DNA from: Icerya purchasi
Taxonomy: Eukaryota; Arthropoda; Insecta; Hemiptera; Monophlebidae
Assembly: GCA_039619475.1 (NCBI GenBank)
Contig: CM077116.1
Location: forward strand, 16,117,443 to 16,181,442
DNA length: 64,000 nucleotides
Reading direction: 5' to 3'
Position 1 is the first letter of the stretch, and the number at the start of each line of letters is the position of its first letter. Under the pieces are notes generated by a model, which was not told where the DNA came from, did no database searches, and was given only the letters and a program-made list of their open reading frames with translations. Below, piece after piece: positions 1-12,999 of the stretch. A program made the position numbers and the translations under genes.

Positions 1-479
1 ATGACGCAACGACGAACAAATAGCATCGATACTGCGCACATGAAAAAATAAACAATCGATCGATGATTTAAGCTGGTCTGATTTTAAAAATGTTTTTAAC
101 GTACCAGTCCAAATATTGCGATGTTTTTTTCCCCCGCAATTGAGAAATATTTTTCTTTCCGGTTTCGTATTATTTACATATAGTAATATTATTGATATTA
201 TAATAGTGTTTTTTTCAATAAGGACGCTCCAATTTTTAAATGTAAATAAAACAAGTTGCTTGTGAAAAGATATCCGCCCAATTTTTTTTTTATTTGAATC
301 AGCATAATAATAGCATTAAACAACGTGTACAAATGATCAAATTTTATTTTCAAAATCATCAAATTTTATCTTCAAAATCATCAAATTTTATCTTCAAAAT
401 CAGTGCTCCGTTCGAAAAACGTTTCGCACACGGCGTGCATTTTATCCCGGCCACAAGTGTTGACTATTCGACGTTTGGC
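1..479. other. AT-rich flank, nothing recognised
   Basis: Low-complexity AT-rich DNA with short T runs and a short near-tandem repeat around 340-400 (three copies of a phrase beginning atcaaattttatcttcaaaa). I see no gene or transposon end. The left boundary of the transposase relic that follows is not resolved and may reach back to about 400. Confidence 0.5.
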
Positions 480-1325
480 GGTCAAATTCGAGTCAACCGA
501 TAAACAATCAGCCAACAGTCGTGCGAATGGTCTGCTGAAAACATCGCTGCTGTCCGTGATAGTATACGGGAAAAACTGAGGCACAGTCGATTTCTCGTTG
601 TTTCCAAAAATTTGGTCTTTTTGCGATTTCAACTTGGCGAATTTTGATCCGGGATCTGCACCAGTATAAAATACAACTGACCCAGGACCTTATAGGCAAT
701 GGCGTGTGTTTGCTGATTGGGCTCTGGAGCAGTTGAAAGCGGACCCGAATTTCGAGAAAGAAAAAAACCATCTTTAGCGACAAAGTCCATTTTCGGATGA
801 ATGGAGTTGTGAACAAGCGAAGTAATTTCGGATTTGAGATCTACACGACAGATGCACCAAATGCATCCCGAGAAAGTCACTGTTTGTTGTGGGTTTTAGT
901 CTGACGGAATCATCGGTGTCGGTACTTCTTCCAAAATGAAACTGCATTAATCACCAACGACGAGTGCTAGATGATAAGTAACTTCTTGCGCAGTGGCCTA
1001 AACTGGACGATATGGATACCCGACGCGATATGTGGTTCCGATGCAACGCATGTCACGATCATTCTGTACAAGCGATTTGAGAGTTATCATCTCACGCGGC
1101 AGCGACGTGAACTGGTCACTGAAATTGTGCGATTTAACTCCTTTAGACTTTTTTCTTTGGTGCCATCTTAAATCAGAAGTCTATAAACCGCAAACAATTG
1201 ATGTCCTCAAGATGCCAACATAACGAAAGTCATCTAGCAAAAATTCAGCCGGATTTATGTGATTATGTTAATCGAAAATTGGACCTCCCGAATACAGGTA
1301 GCGAAGCCGTGACTGACATTTGAAC
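480..1325 (+). pseudogene. Decayed Tc3/IS630-like DDE transposase
   Basis: Remnant of a cut-and-paste DNA transposase of the insect 'transposable element Tc3-like' DDE type. It reads only if frames are changed repeatedly. Near 640-690 a piece reads WRILIRDLHQYKIQLTQDL. It is followed in another frame by RVFADWALEQLKADPNFEK (about 700-760) and then FSDKVHFRMNGVVNKR (about 773-823). HQMHPEKVTVCCG follows at about 852-890, YFFQNET at about 920, and DVNWSLKLCDLTPLDFFLW at about 1105-1165. These match the catalytic core order of the family. The first catalytic motif, normally FSDEAHF, reads FSDK, and frameshifts and stops are frequent, so it is dead. I could not find terminal inverted repeats. The N-terminal helix-turn-helix part is missing or unrecognisable. 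Confidence 0.8.
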
Positions 1326-1983
1326 GACGTTGTATATTCCATACCTAATGCCACAAAATATTCTTTCAGATAAAAAAAAAATTGATCAGATATCTCACAC
1401 TCAGCTTGTTTTATTTACATTTAAAAATCTAGCCTTCTTATTGAAAGACCACTCTATATTTAATTATTTATCTGCAACCGGTGTGCCAAACGAAACGTTA
1501 ATGTACCTCTTTTATTTAGCACCGACTACACGCGAAAAAGTTCAACCTTATACAGATCACATTTTAATAGATCGACTATTGTTAAAAATGAATACCCTAA
1601 GATGATTATTCGGGAAGTATTAAAAAATAAATAAAACATCAACACCATTACAATACCGGGAAGATGGTACTTTATTAGCCGATCTTCTACTGAATGCCAT
1701 CTCTAAAGCCTTTCATTGGGGTAAGTGTTTATTTTGATATTTTCCTGATACCTTGAAATCAATGATTTTTCGGAGTTAGCCAAAGCAATGAGTTTAAACA
1801 AGATGATCGACTTCTATCACGCACCTTTCGTGTCGATCTCTTTTTGACGACATCGCTATTGGCAATTTTTCTTTTCCACTTCTGATCGTTATTTTCAAGC
1901 CTTTCTTCTTATCATCGGCAGCTCTTTTCTTTCTCCGCACTGATACGTCATTTTCTCACGTTCCCACCACCTCGTATTTATGT
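1326..1983. other. AT-rich stretch, no gene seen
   Basis: A 91-codon open frame at 1330-1605 has no recognisable domain and looks like chance reading through AT-rich DNA. Nothing else is supported here. Confidence 0.4.
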
Positions 1984-2033
1984 AGTAAAGTAAATTAAGT
2001 CCTGAGGCAGGGCATCGAAGATTGTGAAGTTAA
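1984..2033 (-). repeat. SINE family A fragment (3' end only)
   Basis: On the minus strand this is the 3' end of the tRNA-derived SINE seen complete at 34476-34740: a TTAACTTCACAATC block, a GCCCTG block, then the TTACTTT-type tail. The SINE starts abruptly within its 3' part, so the copy is truncated and old. Confidence 0.6.
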
Positions 2034-3639
2034 TGTTGCAAGAATTCGTAACATTATTGAATGGAATTATCGACAATGACAATTTTAAAGAAGACGGAAA
2101 TGTGTGTGGGGAATCCTTAAAAAATTATGGCAAACTTATCGACATTAAAGTCATTATTATTCATTCTGTATTTTATTTTTTTATTATTATTTTAGCTTGC
2201 GTTTTAGTTTTATCGCTAAAAAAGATTATTTATATAATTAACTTGTTTCTTCGAATACATACATCAATATATTTTAATATACTGTTGGCTAATTTTACAC
2301 TCCCGAAAGCGTTACATATATATGTAACATACACTTTTTCAAGTTATTTGCTATCTTCATAATTATATACATATTTTAATTTTATAACTTCATCAAACAG
2401 GATGATAGATTGTAATTTTATTACCGACTTCAAAATGCTCGCATACGTTTTTTACACACACACACACACATATATATAGGTACATTTGATCGCACACAGC
2501 TTTTAACATGGATTCCAATGAAAGCCTTTATTTATTCGGAAGTGTATCAGTGGTGGTCCTTTACGAGTACCGACGAATGTCGACGATTACTTCATTAAAA
2601 TAAACGAGAAAAAGGAGGGTTTTGTTAGGGAAATTTTTGTTAATGTAACAAGCGCAATTGAAATACTATCAATATTATTTTCCACGAAAAGGTAAATTGT
2701 AAAAAAACGAATTTTTTATACAGACAGTCTAAAGCGTTTAACAGTATTGTCAATGTCATTTCACACGATAAATATAGATAAACTGAAATGGCTATATGTT
2801 TACAAGCTCGACGGAAATACTGCGTCCTAACATTATTGTGTATAACATTTGACTGTGTGGACTGACTCCAATGATATCCTTTATTTGCTGGTAATTGCAC
2901 CGGACAGTGCCGTATGAGTATACCGGTAAGTAGCGGTGATTGTTTACTTAGTAGTTACTTAGAAAAAGGAGTCTCCTTAGAAGTATACTTTATTTAATAT
3001 AGTCGGCATAAAATTAGCCAAAAAAATTTCCATTAAACAGTGTAGTGAACCGAGAAAATTTAATAATATAAAGTTAAAATTTTAAAATTAAAGAAGCGGT
3101 GAACGTTAGCGACTTAATCAAGATTAGTACAAATGTAGATTCGAATAATGGATAGCAAATTTAAAAGCCTCCGATAATGTGATTTTGACAAGTTCATCAT
3201 GGTCGGGGAAATTGTACATTTGAACATTCTTTAACCACTGCTTGGAGTACAGAAGATATCTCAGCACTTTTCATTAATTCGTCGGAATTATCACTCGAAA
3301 ACATTTACACTGAAAATACTAAAGTAAAGTACTCTTTTCCCTAGAACACATAATAATGAAAATTAAAAAAGTAATCCGGAACAGTATATGTACCTAAAAG
3401 AGATTTGTATTTAAAACCGACTAATCTAATACGTATTATTGATATTTAAACGTAGTATTTCTCTTTAAAAGTTTCCTTCTGAATTACTTTTTTTTCAAGT
3501 AGCCTTTTTACCTTTTAACGCGTTTTTATTAAAATTTTACAGTAAATGGTGAATTTAAAAAACGACGTATTTTTTTTGAATTTTGATACGCGGTGTAATT
3601 GCTTTTTTTTCGTTAAATGCCATTCATTCCAGACTATGG
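2034..3639. other. AT-rich spacer with a CA/TA microsatellite
   Basis: It contains a short (CA)n-(TA)n microsatellite at about 2454-2477 and otherwise only short chance open frames. No transposon or gene is recognised. Confidence 0.4.
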
Positions 3640-4088
3640 CTGAGCTCCTGCTTTTTCTTCTATTTTTTCAACTTTGGCTACATTTAATCTCCTCTATTCA
3701 ACCATCTCTTCCTGCTCGTCCATGGTTTTCTAGATACTTAAAACGCTCCACAATTCGGCTATTCGCTTTAATCATAGTCCCCTTTTGCGCATAATTTTCT
3801 CGGTTTTCATCCGCTTCCACATACTTTCGTTATGACCTTGATATCATGTTTTACTTTAATTTTCGACCTGTTTTTCTGAACAATCGTCCTTCTCTAATTT
3901 TAAAACCCAGTATTTTTACTCCTTTTAAGTGTGCTTTTTATGTTTTCTCATTTCCTTCTGCTTTTGTTTTATGATTATTTTTATTTTCTATCCTTAAACG
4001 GTTAAGAATAGAACTCTGCTTTCTTCTTCTTTCCCTTACTTGGGCTATAATGTTTTCGCCAACAAACCCATGAATAAAAAAAAAAAAA
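3640..4088 (+). mobile_element. 5'-truncated LINE 3' end with poly-A
   Basis: This matches the 3' parts of the LINE copies at 44200-44972 (+) and 27606-28275 (-): the same order of phrases (catttaatctc...tattcaacca, then ccatggttttctagatactta, then cgtccttctc, then tttaagaatagaac). It ends in a 13-base A run at 4076-4088. The parental frame would be the C-terminal zinc-knuckle region after RNase H, but stops and frameshifts prevent any product. The sequence after the A run differs from that of the other two copies, which indicates an independent insertion. Confidence 0.65.
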
Positions 4089-7000
4089 GCTTCCTTCGAC
4101 CTGAGCACAGGATAATTGCGCTCAAAAGTCAATACGTTTTCCCTAAAGAGCGTACTTGAATGTGGATCGGGGGTACATCGTAAAATGGAGAGATTTGAGG
4201 TTTGGAACAAGCAGCGAAGTGCAAATATGTCTTAACATGTGGCCGAAGATCCGCAGAACAACATCAAGAAACCAGCTCGATAAGAGTCTACGGTCTAGAG
4301 AATTGCGCACTGGAAAGCCGAGATGTGTTTTTTTTTTTTTTTTTAATGCTGACAAATGATGAGTCAGACAAGGTTCCATTGCTGGCCTATCTTCGAAGTG
4401 TACTCCATTTTCAGAGTAAACTGGTGCAGTGTAACTACGCCATCGAACACATTGCCGGTTTAGAATTTCGACAGAAGTCAGTTTTAGGATTGCTGAGTAA
4501 CAGCATCTAAAATAGCGTAGTTGTCCAAACGAGGGAAATTTATTTTCTTTTGATCGACTCAATCATCCGGGAAATGTGTAAACTAAACTAATCTCCCATT
4601 ATTCAACAAATACGTCGTCGCAGTTATCATACTTCGAAATAACTTTTAGCTAAATATCTAGACCCCTTGGGCACTTTTGCCACTTGATATATACACTAAG
4701 CATGAGTAATTGCGGACAAAGTTATATCTTCGGAAATATATCCCCGTTCAGACACAGCCGGACCATATCTTCGACGATACGTGATTTAATCGTAACTCCG
4801 AAAGACGTCTCAGCATCATTTTATTTCATAGTACAACTTTATGTACTCTAAACGCACACGCTTATATTTAATTTTAAACATATTAATTAAGATGTTTTTT
4901 GTTTTTTTTTTAATGTTAATATCGATAAATTTGATTAACGTGAAAATCTATTTGCCGTCTTATTATTTGCTTATCTATTGAATCGATTCTGAACTGCTAA
5001 CGAAATTTTTCAATAAATTTTAAAATATGAAATTGGCCGAATTACTTTTTAGGCTTTCTTCACAAAAATCTGTCACTTAGTTTACAGTAACATCTAAAAT
5101 TGGAAACAATTTTAGCGTAAGGCTGATTTTTGATTAGTTTTTTTTTTAAAACCTTTTTTGCTGCCTTTAAAAGCTTTCGTAACATTTCATTATTTATATT
5201 TAGGTTAAAATTATTTTCATCCATTTCTGTATTAACGCTTTATTAAACGATATAAAACCTTTATTTAACAGAAATTATTTTTAAAATTAAAAATTAAAAT
5301 GTGCCGACATGTTTCGGAGTCATTTACTCCATATTCATGGCGTTAATAATTAAAGTTCATTATTTTCTTCATCCTCTTTTTCAGTAGTTTCACTTCAATA
5401 TTTTCATGATGTCTAATTTCATTAATGTCCTGCCGCATTTTGTTGCATCAAATACTGTTTTAATCAAAATCGAACATTTAAAATTGTATCAGTGTTAAAA
5501 AGCTTGTTTTTCTAATCTAAAGAATTACACTCGATATAGATCACCATCCATTTCGAAAATATATATGTATATACTCGTTTTTTTTTTATAAAATTAGTAT
5601 AACCGAAAATAGACATTATGTGAGATAGTAGATAAACTGTCAAAGTCGGAAGAATTTTTAATAAAGTTATAATTTTTTTCTATACCGTCATGTGTACTAA
5701 ATATTATTCTCTTGGTTTTAAAAAAAAATATTTACGTTTAAACGAGTATATTTTTGGTAATTCCGATGGGATTATTATTTACGCTATTTTTACATGTATA
5801 TTTCATAACGGTAATTTTAAAATATGTGCGTGGTAATTTTAATTATAGTAATTTCGCGCCAAATTCAGCTTTGTTAAACTTTGCACATGGATAAAATGTC
5901 CGTACTTACTACTAAAATTAACAAAACACAGACGAACCGAGTTTTCCCCGACTACAATAGAATACTTATGCGCATAAGCACGGTTGTTTTCATGTTTTCC
6001 AGTCGTCGTATATATATTATTGCAAGATTTGCGACAAAGAGTCTCTATGTAAAAGTCTGTTGAGTAATTTTTATAATAGCCGACCGCGATCAAACGTGTA
6101 GAATATGTTTTTTATCAAATTATTATATTCTTAATTCCGTATACTTGAATACCTGAATACAGAGTTCTGAGATTCGTACAGAATCACAGTTAGATTCATC
6201 ACACCGCTATTGCTAATAATATACATAAATAAGGGGGGAAAATCGATAATTTTCACGCTTTTATGAATTTCCTTATTATTTAGCAGTATTGACTTATTTT
6301 AATGACATTCGAATAGACTTTACGGCATAGTTTTAATTAAAATTGAAAAAAAGTTCCCATATAAAAATCCTGTAACAGAAAAACTCTTAATCCAAAATAA
6401 GTTATCGAAATATCACGATGTCAGTTAAAACAATAAACTATTTTACATGGTAAGGTACATTGCATACGTAAGTAGAAAATTAAAACGTGAATTTTAATAC
6501 TGATTTAGTGTAATTTTAGATAAAATTAAAATTTTTAACAGCTACATAAATTATCGCTTAAACGTAGCTCGTATATTAATTTAGTTCATTTTTTTTTTTC
6601 TTTTTTTTTAAATCAAAAATGTAACACTTCCGTGGCTAATAAATTTTGTTAATCTGTTAAATTAGACCTACTTTTGTGTATTTATCTGGTCTGATTCTAT
6701 CCGCCGACGTTTAATATAAATAAACCGATTTCAAAATAAATTAAACAACATTGTACTTAAAATTCAATTTCGTATACAGTTCAAGCGGAAATGTATAGAG
6801 TTTTTATATTACTCCGTATCAATAACATTTTATAACTATATTACGCGAAATTATTTTCTACTATTCCGGTTAAAGTTTTAAAAAACAAGCAAAAAAAAAC
6901 AACTGTACATTACATACTAAAACTCTATTAAGTTGTTGGGCCATTCATTTTCAAAAGTAAAATTGTGTTTTTTCTCAACGAACTCTGTGAAAATGGAATT

Positions 7001-7099
7001 GCGAAGTCGAAAAAAGAAGAAAAAGTGAAAGGAAAAAATAATTATAATAAGTCAATTCACTAGCTTAATAATATACGGTTTCAATGATTGAAAGCACAA
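4089..7099. other. AT-rich region, no gene recognised
   Basis: The 139-codon minus-strand frame at 4143-4562 has no recognisable domain and is broken by a T17 run, so I do not call it. Near 5305-5340 there is a phrase of the GTTTCGGAGTCATTTACTCC type that often marks small non-autonomous repeats. The rest is AT-rich with homopolymer tracts. Confidence 0.4.
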
Positions 7100-7995
7100 A
7101 CACTCTTGTGATAACGGACTCGTTGTTGGCAATCAAGCCCATCTCTTCCAATAAAGGCGCTCCATGTGCAAAGATAAATTACACAATACGACAGCTCTCA
7201 TAATTAGGCTGTGAGGTGTCTTGTGCGTCCCTGCAGGGAATGAGTGGGCAGATTTGGTTTCTAGAGCAATATCCACTGCTACGAACATAATCCCTGATCC
7301 TTCGTCTACTATATCCAAATTCCTGCGTATATATTATTCAAATAAGTAGGAACAGCTTTGGCTGTCACAGACAGCATGAAGGTCATCAAATCAAACACAG
7401 AGCCGTGGTGACCTCCATTTGAGAATTTTCGATTCCGAACAAGCTAAGAATCGAACACACTTCCGCATCATATAACCCCATTGAAGCGATGCTGTCTAAT
7501 GACCCTGTTCAATCACAACGAACACTCGAATTCATTGAAACAAATAAACTAAACAAGTTCATATAAACCAGATGGTACATATATTGCGATGGTCCTGTAG
7601 TCACCGACGGCACATGAACTGTAATATTTAAAAAAAAAAACGATAGTAGCAGAGAGGTAGTAAAAAAAAGAAAATAATAATTTAACATAAATAAAGATAT
7701 CAACAACATCCAGAAACGACTTTAAGATCCTCAGCCGACTGCGAATCGGGCATATCGCTATTTCCCACAAACACATAATCGATAAAACCCCGCCTCCGGC
7801 TATGTGTCCCCTGTGCGGCCAGATAACCATACCAACAGTCTCTTATATACTGCTCACCTGCCAAAAGATGAAAGTATTACGAAAACAACTGGACTTGCTG
7901 AGAAACATAGAGTGCATACTCTCTAATGAATCAATAAACATCACTCGAATTATAGCCTTTGTTAGAATAAGTGGCCTAACACAACAAATCTAAAT
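7100..7995 (+). pseudogene. LINE 3' end: RNase H plus C-terminal zinc knuckle
   Basis: Remnant of a non-LTR retrotransposon ORF2. An RNase H piece is visible at 7107-7180 as VITDSLLAIKPISSNKGAP. In a second frame CVPAGNEWADLVSRAIST appears at about 7220-7275, which corresponds to the family's GNE-ADL motif. After frame breaks the C-terminal part reads LKILSRLRIGHIAISH and then CPLCGQ, followed by VSYILLTCQKMK and IAFVRISGLTQQI before a stop at 7991-7993. This order (RLRIGH, CxxC, H/C knuckle, terminal hydrophobic helix) is the standard C-terminus of RNase-H-bearing LINEs of the Jockey/I group. The RT part is missing. Internal stops and frameshifts show that it is inactive. Confidence 0.75.
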
Positions 7996-8339
7996 AACCT
8001 CCCCTTGTGTGTGCTGTAATGACCACAGTAGTTACAAACAGCACACATAATTTACAAAAGGGAAAAGAAAAAAACAAAAAAACAATAAATAATAATAATA
8101 CCCAAATATAAAATATGTTTCAAATTTTCGCTATTGTTAATTGCCATTGTTTTAACAGTTATTCATTTAAACCGACTATTTTTTTCCTTTTAATTCATCA
8201 GAATTGCCACACTATTGTTATTAACAATACATTTGCTACGTTCATTTTTACTTGTTTCAATATTATTCTTCAATTATTGTTAGCATAAAATAAAATAATA
8301 CATTAATAATAAATAAAATTAGTACTAAATAATGTATTT

Positions 8340-9115
8340 TAATAAGTTAAAATAAATACCTCAATTTAAGTAAACCTTTTTCGGGCATAACCCTTTATCA
8401 GCTAATAATAGACTGTACACTCAGTTAAAACTAAAATGAAACTGCAAAGAAATATTGGGGCTTATACGAAAATAATGGACGGATATAACGGTAGAAATAG
8501 CCAAGGCGGAAACATGTTTACAAACAAATCAAAGGCGGTAAAATACATAAAAATCAAAAGCGAGATTTTATTTACAAAATAGAACAGTGAATTTAACGGA
8601 TAAAATATTCAATATCAAATATTAAGAAAGTGTATACAGAATAAAATTCAAAAAGAAGTTAAATTTTTATACTAAATAGAGGGTTATTATTATTTGACAC
8701 TTGATCATTTAAGATACTATTTTTATATTTATTTATATAATAATTTTCAGTTATATTCATTAAGTTACCTTTATTATAAGAAGTGAAGATTGTTATTTTC
8801 CAGAGAATTAGATTTATGTCTTGAATATTTGCTCGTTAAATTCGTTGTGTTATTTTGTAAACAAAATCTCGCTTTTGATTTTTAAGCATTTTACCGCCTT
8901 TGCCTTTGATTTGTTTGTAAACACGTTTCCGCCATGGTTATTTCTACCACCATCCGCCCATTATTTTCCTATATATATATATATACGTCTAATCCCAATG
9001 TTTCTTTGCAGTTTCATATTAGTTTTAACTTAGTGTACAGTCTATTGTTAGCTGATGTTGGGTTATGTCCGAAAACGTTTCCTTAAATTGAAATATTTAT
9101 TTTAAATTATTTAAA
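8340..9115. repeat. Long inverted repeat (hairpin element)
   Basis: Two arms of about 270-290 bases, 8340-8613 and 8817-9115, are reverse complements with some mismatches and small gaps. Paired landmarks include aaaataaata at both tips, gggcataac (8383-8391) with gttatgtcc (9062-9070), tagactgtacac with gtgtacagtcta, and acaaatcaaaggc (8523 on) with gcctttgatttgt (8899 on). The AT-rich centre of about 200 bases has no ORF. One arm carries a short TA run (8971-8986) that the other lacks. No transposase is encoded. It behaves like a foldback or non-autonomous hairpin repeat. Confidence 0.85.
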
Positions 9116-12100
9116 TATTAATTATTTAATACTAATTTTTTTTATTAATCAGGGGTATTAATTTATTTTATTATATAAATATTAACAAACAAGTATGGAC
9201 TTAATAGAGTGATTACTACAACATAGTTAATTACAACTATATAAAAGCTGATTAAAATGAGCGTGATAAATATGTTGTTATTTTTTTCTTTAAAATGAAT
9301 CTAGAGTTTAATAACGTACAACTTAGTTCTAAGTCTCTCAGTATTATTATTGCCTTACATTTTTGAATAATTTTCAAAAAATCCTTTCGTCTGTTACTTA
9401 GTAGTTCCTTGCACATTTAGTTTTACAATTTTCAGCTTCGCACTTTATGTTATGAGATTGTTTAACCTTGGACGCGGCCTTCCAACGTGACTATAGTTTG
9501 CGATTCCAAGATTCCACCACGTTGACGTCAATGACAGCAATTCGTTAATTGTTCAATGAATTGGTACGCTTTTGTCAGTCGCCGATCGACAAAGTAGTCA
9601 AAAAATTGCTTCATTCCTGTCCAGCTCGTTGACTACGAATAGGTAATTAGCCGTGAAAAGCAAAACATTCGAACGCCTAGTCTAACCTTTTTATTTTCTT
9701 TGCGTAATAGTTCCATTCCATTACGCTGAACCTGGTCCCGGATGTAACGCATGAAGTGAAAAAAATCAAGTGTATTTTCAAAATTGAAATAGGCGATATT
9801 TTAACATTTTCGGAACCCCACTAAGCCACTCCTTATGGTGGCAATTGAAACATTCGTATGTAAATAACCTTTTTTTTTTTTCTTTCGGAAAGAAGAGTGA
9901 GCACAACCGGAACAACATTTTCTCTTCATAATCGGCACGAATAGTGTAAATAGGAAGAAATAATTGTTTATTGTAGTTTTCAAACGTCCATTCCGTAAAA
10001 AAATTCATTCGTTTTTTGACCCAGAAACTTTTTTAGTTCCAGACAAAAAATTAGCCCTTCATCGAACGAAAACTTTTCCCATCATCGCGCGTAATAAGTT
10101 ATTCATATTGAAGAATTATATTCCGTCGATTATTCGTATTGCATGTGTTTCGTTTCTAGTTCGCTATAGTGAATTTTTTACAGATGACGCGGTCGCGTTA
10201 CAATTACCTGATAGTGATTTAATCATTTTATTGAAAATCGTCGCCATTGATGTATTTAGGTCTTAGCAAGCTCGCTTCTTCGCACTTCAGACATTGCTTT
10301 TTTATACATCTCGGACTGCTCCATCTAGAGGCACATCGATGTCACTTGCCTAAACCATTTTTTTTTTTTTACAAATTAGGTTTCCTGTGCAGTGAACTTT
10401 TTTCTATCTTAAACACAGTTCCATTTTATTACTCCATCTGAATTTTCTCGATACTTATAAGTACTGCGAGAAATTCGTCGTTTAACTGAAAAAAACGCAA
10501 GCAAAATGGAACTTATTTCTTAGCGAGAAACGAGTGCTATTCACAGCGAGTAAATAACAAATTCGTATTACGGCCCGGAAAAAGCAACGAAAAAATGAAC
10601 ATTGAAAAGAAAAAAGGAACATTTATCTTATCTCATAAAGCGAATAGCATTAGAAGGAAAACAACATAACTATCACACGGAGGAGTTCGGAGTGAATCGA
10701 TATATATTCGAATAACAGGATGACCAAATAGAACTGCGTGGAGTTTCGATATTATCGGTAATAACATTGAACCGCATCTTGCAGTCTATAACGTTGGTAA
10801 ATTTTAAAATAAAATAACCGTGTTTCAAAATGCGCGACTTAATAAATTCGCGCTTGCTAGTAATGAGGTAGACAATAAACAAGAAGTTTTCGATATTCGG
10901 TCGATGTACGTGGGTGTAATTATCGATGAATACACATTAGTTTTCTAGTCGATATTTTTTTCCAAGCTACAAATGCAGAATGTGTTTCTCGGACGATCCA
11001 TTTTACCAATCGTCTGCGGGACGGCTAATATTACCGGAAAATCGTTTTATCGGTATGTCGAAATATAATTAATGACATTTTTCCCTTATGAGGCTGCTCC
11101 TTGACGCAAACAAGACGACACCGTGGAAACCTATCGAAGAGGAGAGGAATAAACTATGAACGTAGTTTTCCGATTTTCCGATATAGGTATATGCTTTTTT
11201 TTTTGTTGTTCTTTTTTACGTCAATCTCCGAACCGGCCGTAGACAGTAAATACAAGTTTTATCAGTAAAATAGTTAACCTTCAATCGGGTCCCCAGCCCT
11301 TATCAAAAATGTAAATATTGTGAGGAACAGCGCTCGCTGCGTGCATGTGGGTACGTGCGGTCAATTTCCAGCGTTGCGCCAAAAGCAGATAGTCATTAGC
11401 TGGAGTTGTCTATTGTTCCGGCACTTTGTAAACTATTTGTTTATAATTTAGGCAAGCAGCACGGAATAGAACTGAGCCGGCGACTAGCGTTCCCAAACAA
11501 AATTCAACGACGCGTACAGAGCAGCGTTACAAATGTTTCCTTCCAAACGGTGCACCATCTTGGCTCCGATAATCGTGTCATTATCATCGATGGACGAGAC
11601 CGGGGCGCGAATGCAAACGTGTTATTAAATCGTCCGCGCCTAGTGAGCTCGATTGTATTTAAGAAAACTACAAAGCCCGTAATAATTACATTTATTTCTA
11701 TTTCATTCGGCCATGCACCGTTCACGTGATACAATGTGACATGCAATTTATCAATTTTCCGTAATATATAATTTTATTATTTATTTCCCATCACTCACGG
11801 AAATATGCATATAATTAAATTTGGCGCTTTCGCGACACACAATTACATTTCGCGCTAATTCTTAACAATGAAAAAACAATTAATGAACTTACACTTGCCC
11901 CTCTTACGGAGTGCGATTTAAAAAAAACAAAAACGTTCGGAATTCGACGACAGCCTCCGATACTGCAGTGGGTAACTGTTTCCCTCTTTTGTCGGAAATA
12001 TCGTCCCCACCATGGCCTCGAATTTATACAACACTACTCGCCCAAGTCAAATTCTGAAAAGCAAAAAGTAAAAATTTTCCTGTTTATACCTTTTTCAGAC

Positions 12101-12999
12101 TTATCTTGTAAAGCTAAAGCGAACGCGAATGATTGGCTTAATTCATTAATGGCGCACAAACAGCCGCCTTATCTTAAGCCTGGCTCTGCAACATTCCGAA
12201 AAAGGCAATATACGATACAGGAGCTTTGTCAGGCCACCTACAGATTGAGGGCGTACAGAAACTTAGCTAAATTTTGAGGAGAATTACCGACAACTGCTAT
12301 ATTTTTCTGAACTATCGCGATGACGTTGATTGTCTTTTATTTAAGTACGGAGAAGCGCAAAGAAACTGCCCATGGATTTATGTCTGCAGGTATTTTCCCG
12401 TCTCATGGCATTAGTTATTATGTGCTGTGGTGACCGTCAGTATTCTCATCTTCTGAAAAATACGGAGTATCATTATTTAAATTATTCAGAAATGTATTGC
12501 ATTTTTGTTTTGATTTCCTAAACGGTATTTTTTCGTATTTTTTTCATGCTTTTTTTTTCGGTCATTTTTGATTCTTCCCTTAGTTCAGCGGCTTACATAA
12601 GTATTTGTTGCTTTATGTTAATTTCAAAGTAGGTGTTTAGAGTAGATAGTGGCAAAAATTGGGCTGATCTGGCCATGAAAAATTATTAAAAAAAAAAGTG
12701 TCTAATGTTGTCACCTAACTTTGCAAATAAACGGTTACCCCGAGATTTTCTTTCCTACTGACATTAACTGCGCTATCGAAATATCGAAAAAGAAATCTTA
12801 CAGGCCATTGATTACCGAAAATCGAAATAGGTGTAAAATATCGTTAATATAGAAGGCAAATTAGAGACCAGCAGTTAAGCTCCCAGAATCGATATCGACG
12901 TACACGTGCGTAATTACAAAAGTCTGTCCACCTGCGTTCTATATTGTGAAGCGCGATTAAAACAAGAATGTACGAGATAGTCGAAAGGCTGGAAACGAA
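9116..12999. other. Mostly unique AT-rich DNA, no gene recognised
   Basis: Open frames at 9964-10266 (100 codons) and 11406-11729 (107 codons) have no recognisable domain, no consistent splice context and overlapping frames on the other strand. I do not call them. The stretch 10900-11750 is slightly less AT-rich than its surroundings and could hold regulatory or unrecognised exonic sequence, but nothing is demonstrable. Confidence 0.4.

Noticed and set aside
4143..4562. 139-codon minus-strand open frame
   Set aside because: No recognisable domain, a lysine run from a T17 tract, and an overlapping opposing frame; most likely chance.
9964..10266. 100-codon + frame
   Set aside because: No domain, no splice or start context, and opposing frames of similar length.
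11406..11729. 107-codon + frame in a less AT-rich stretch
   Set aside because: No recognisable family; an antisense frame of 80 codons overlaps it.
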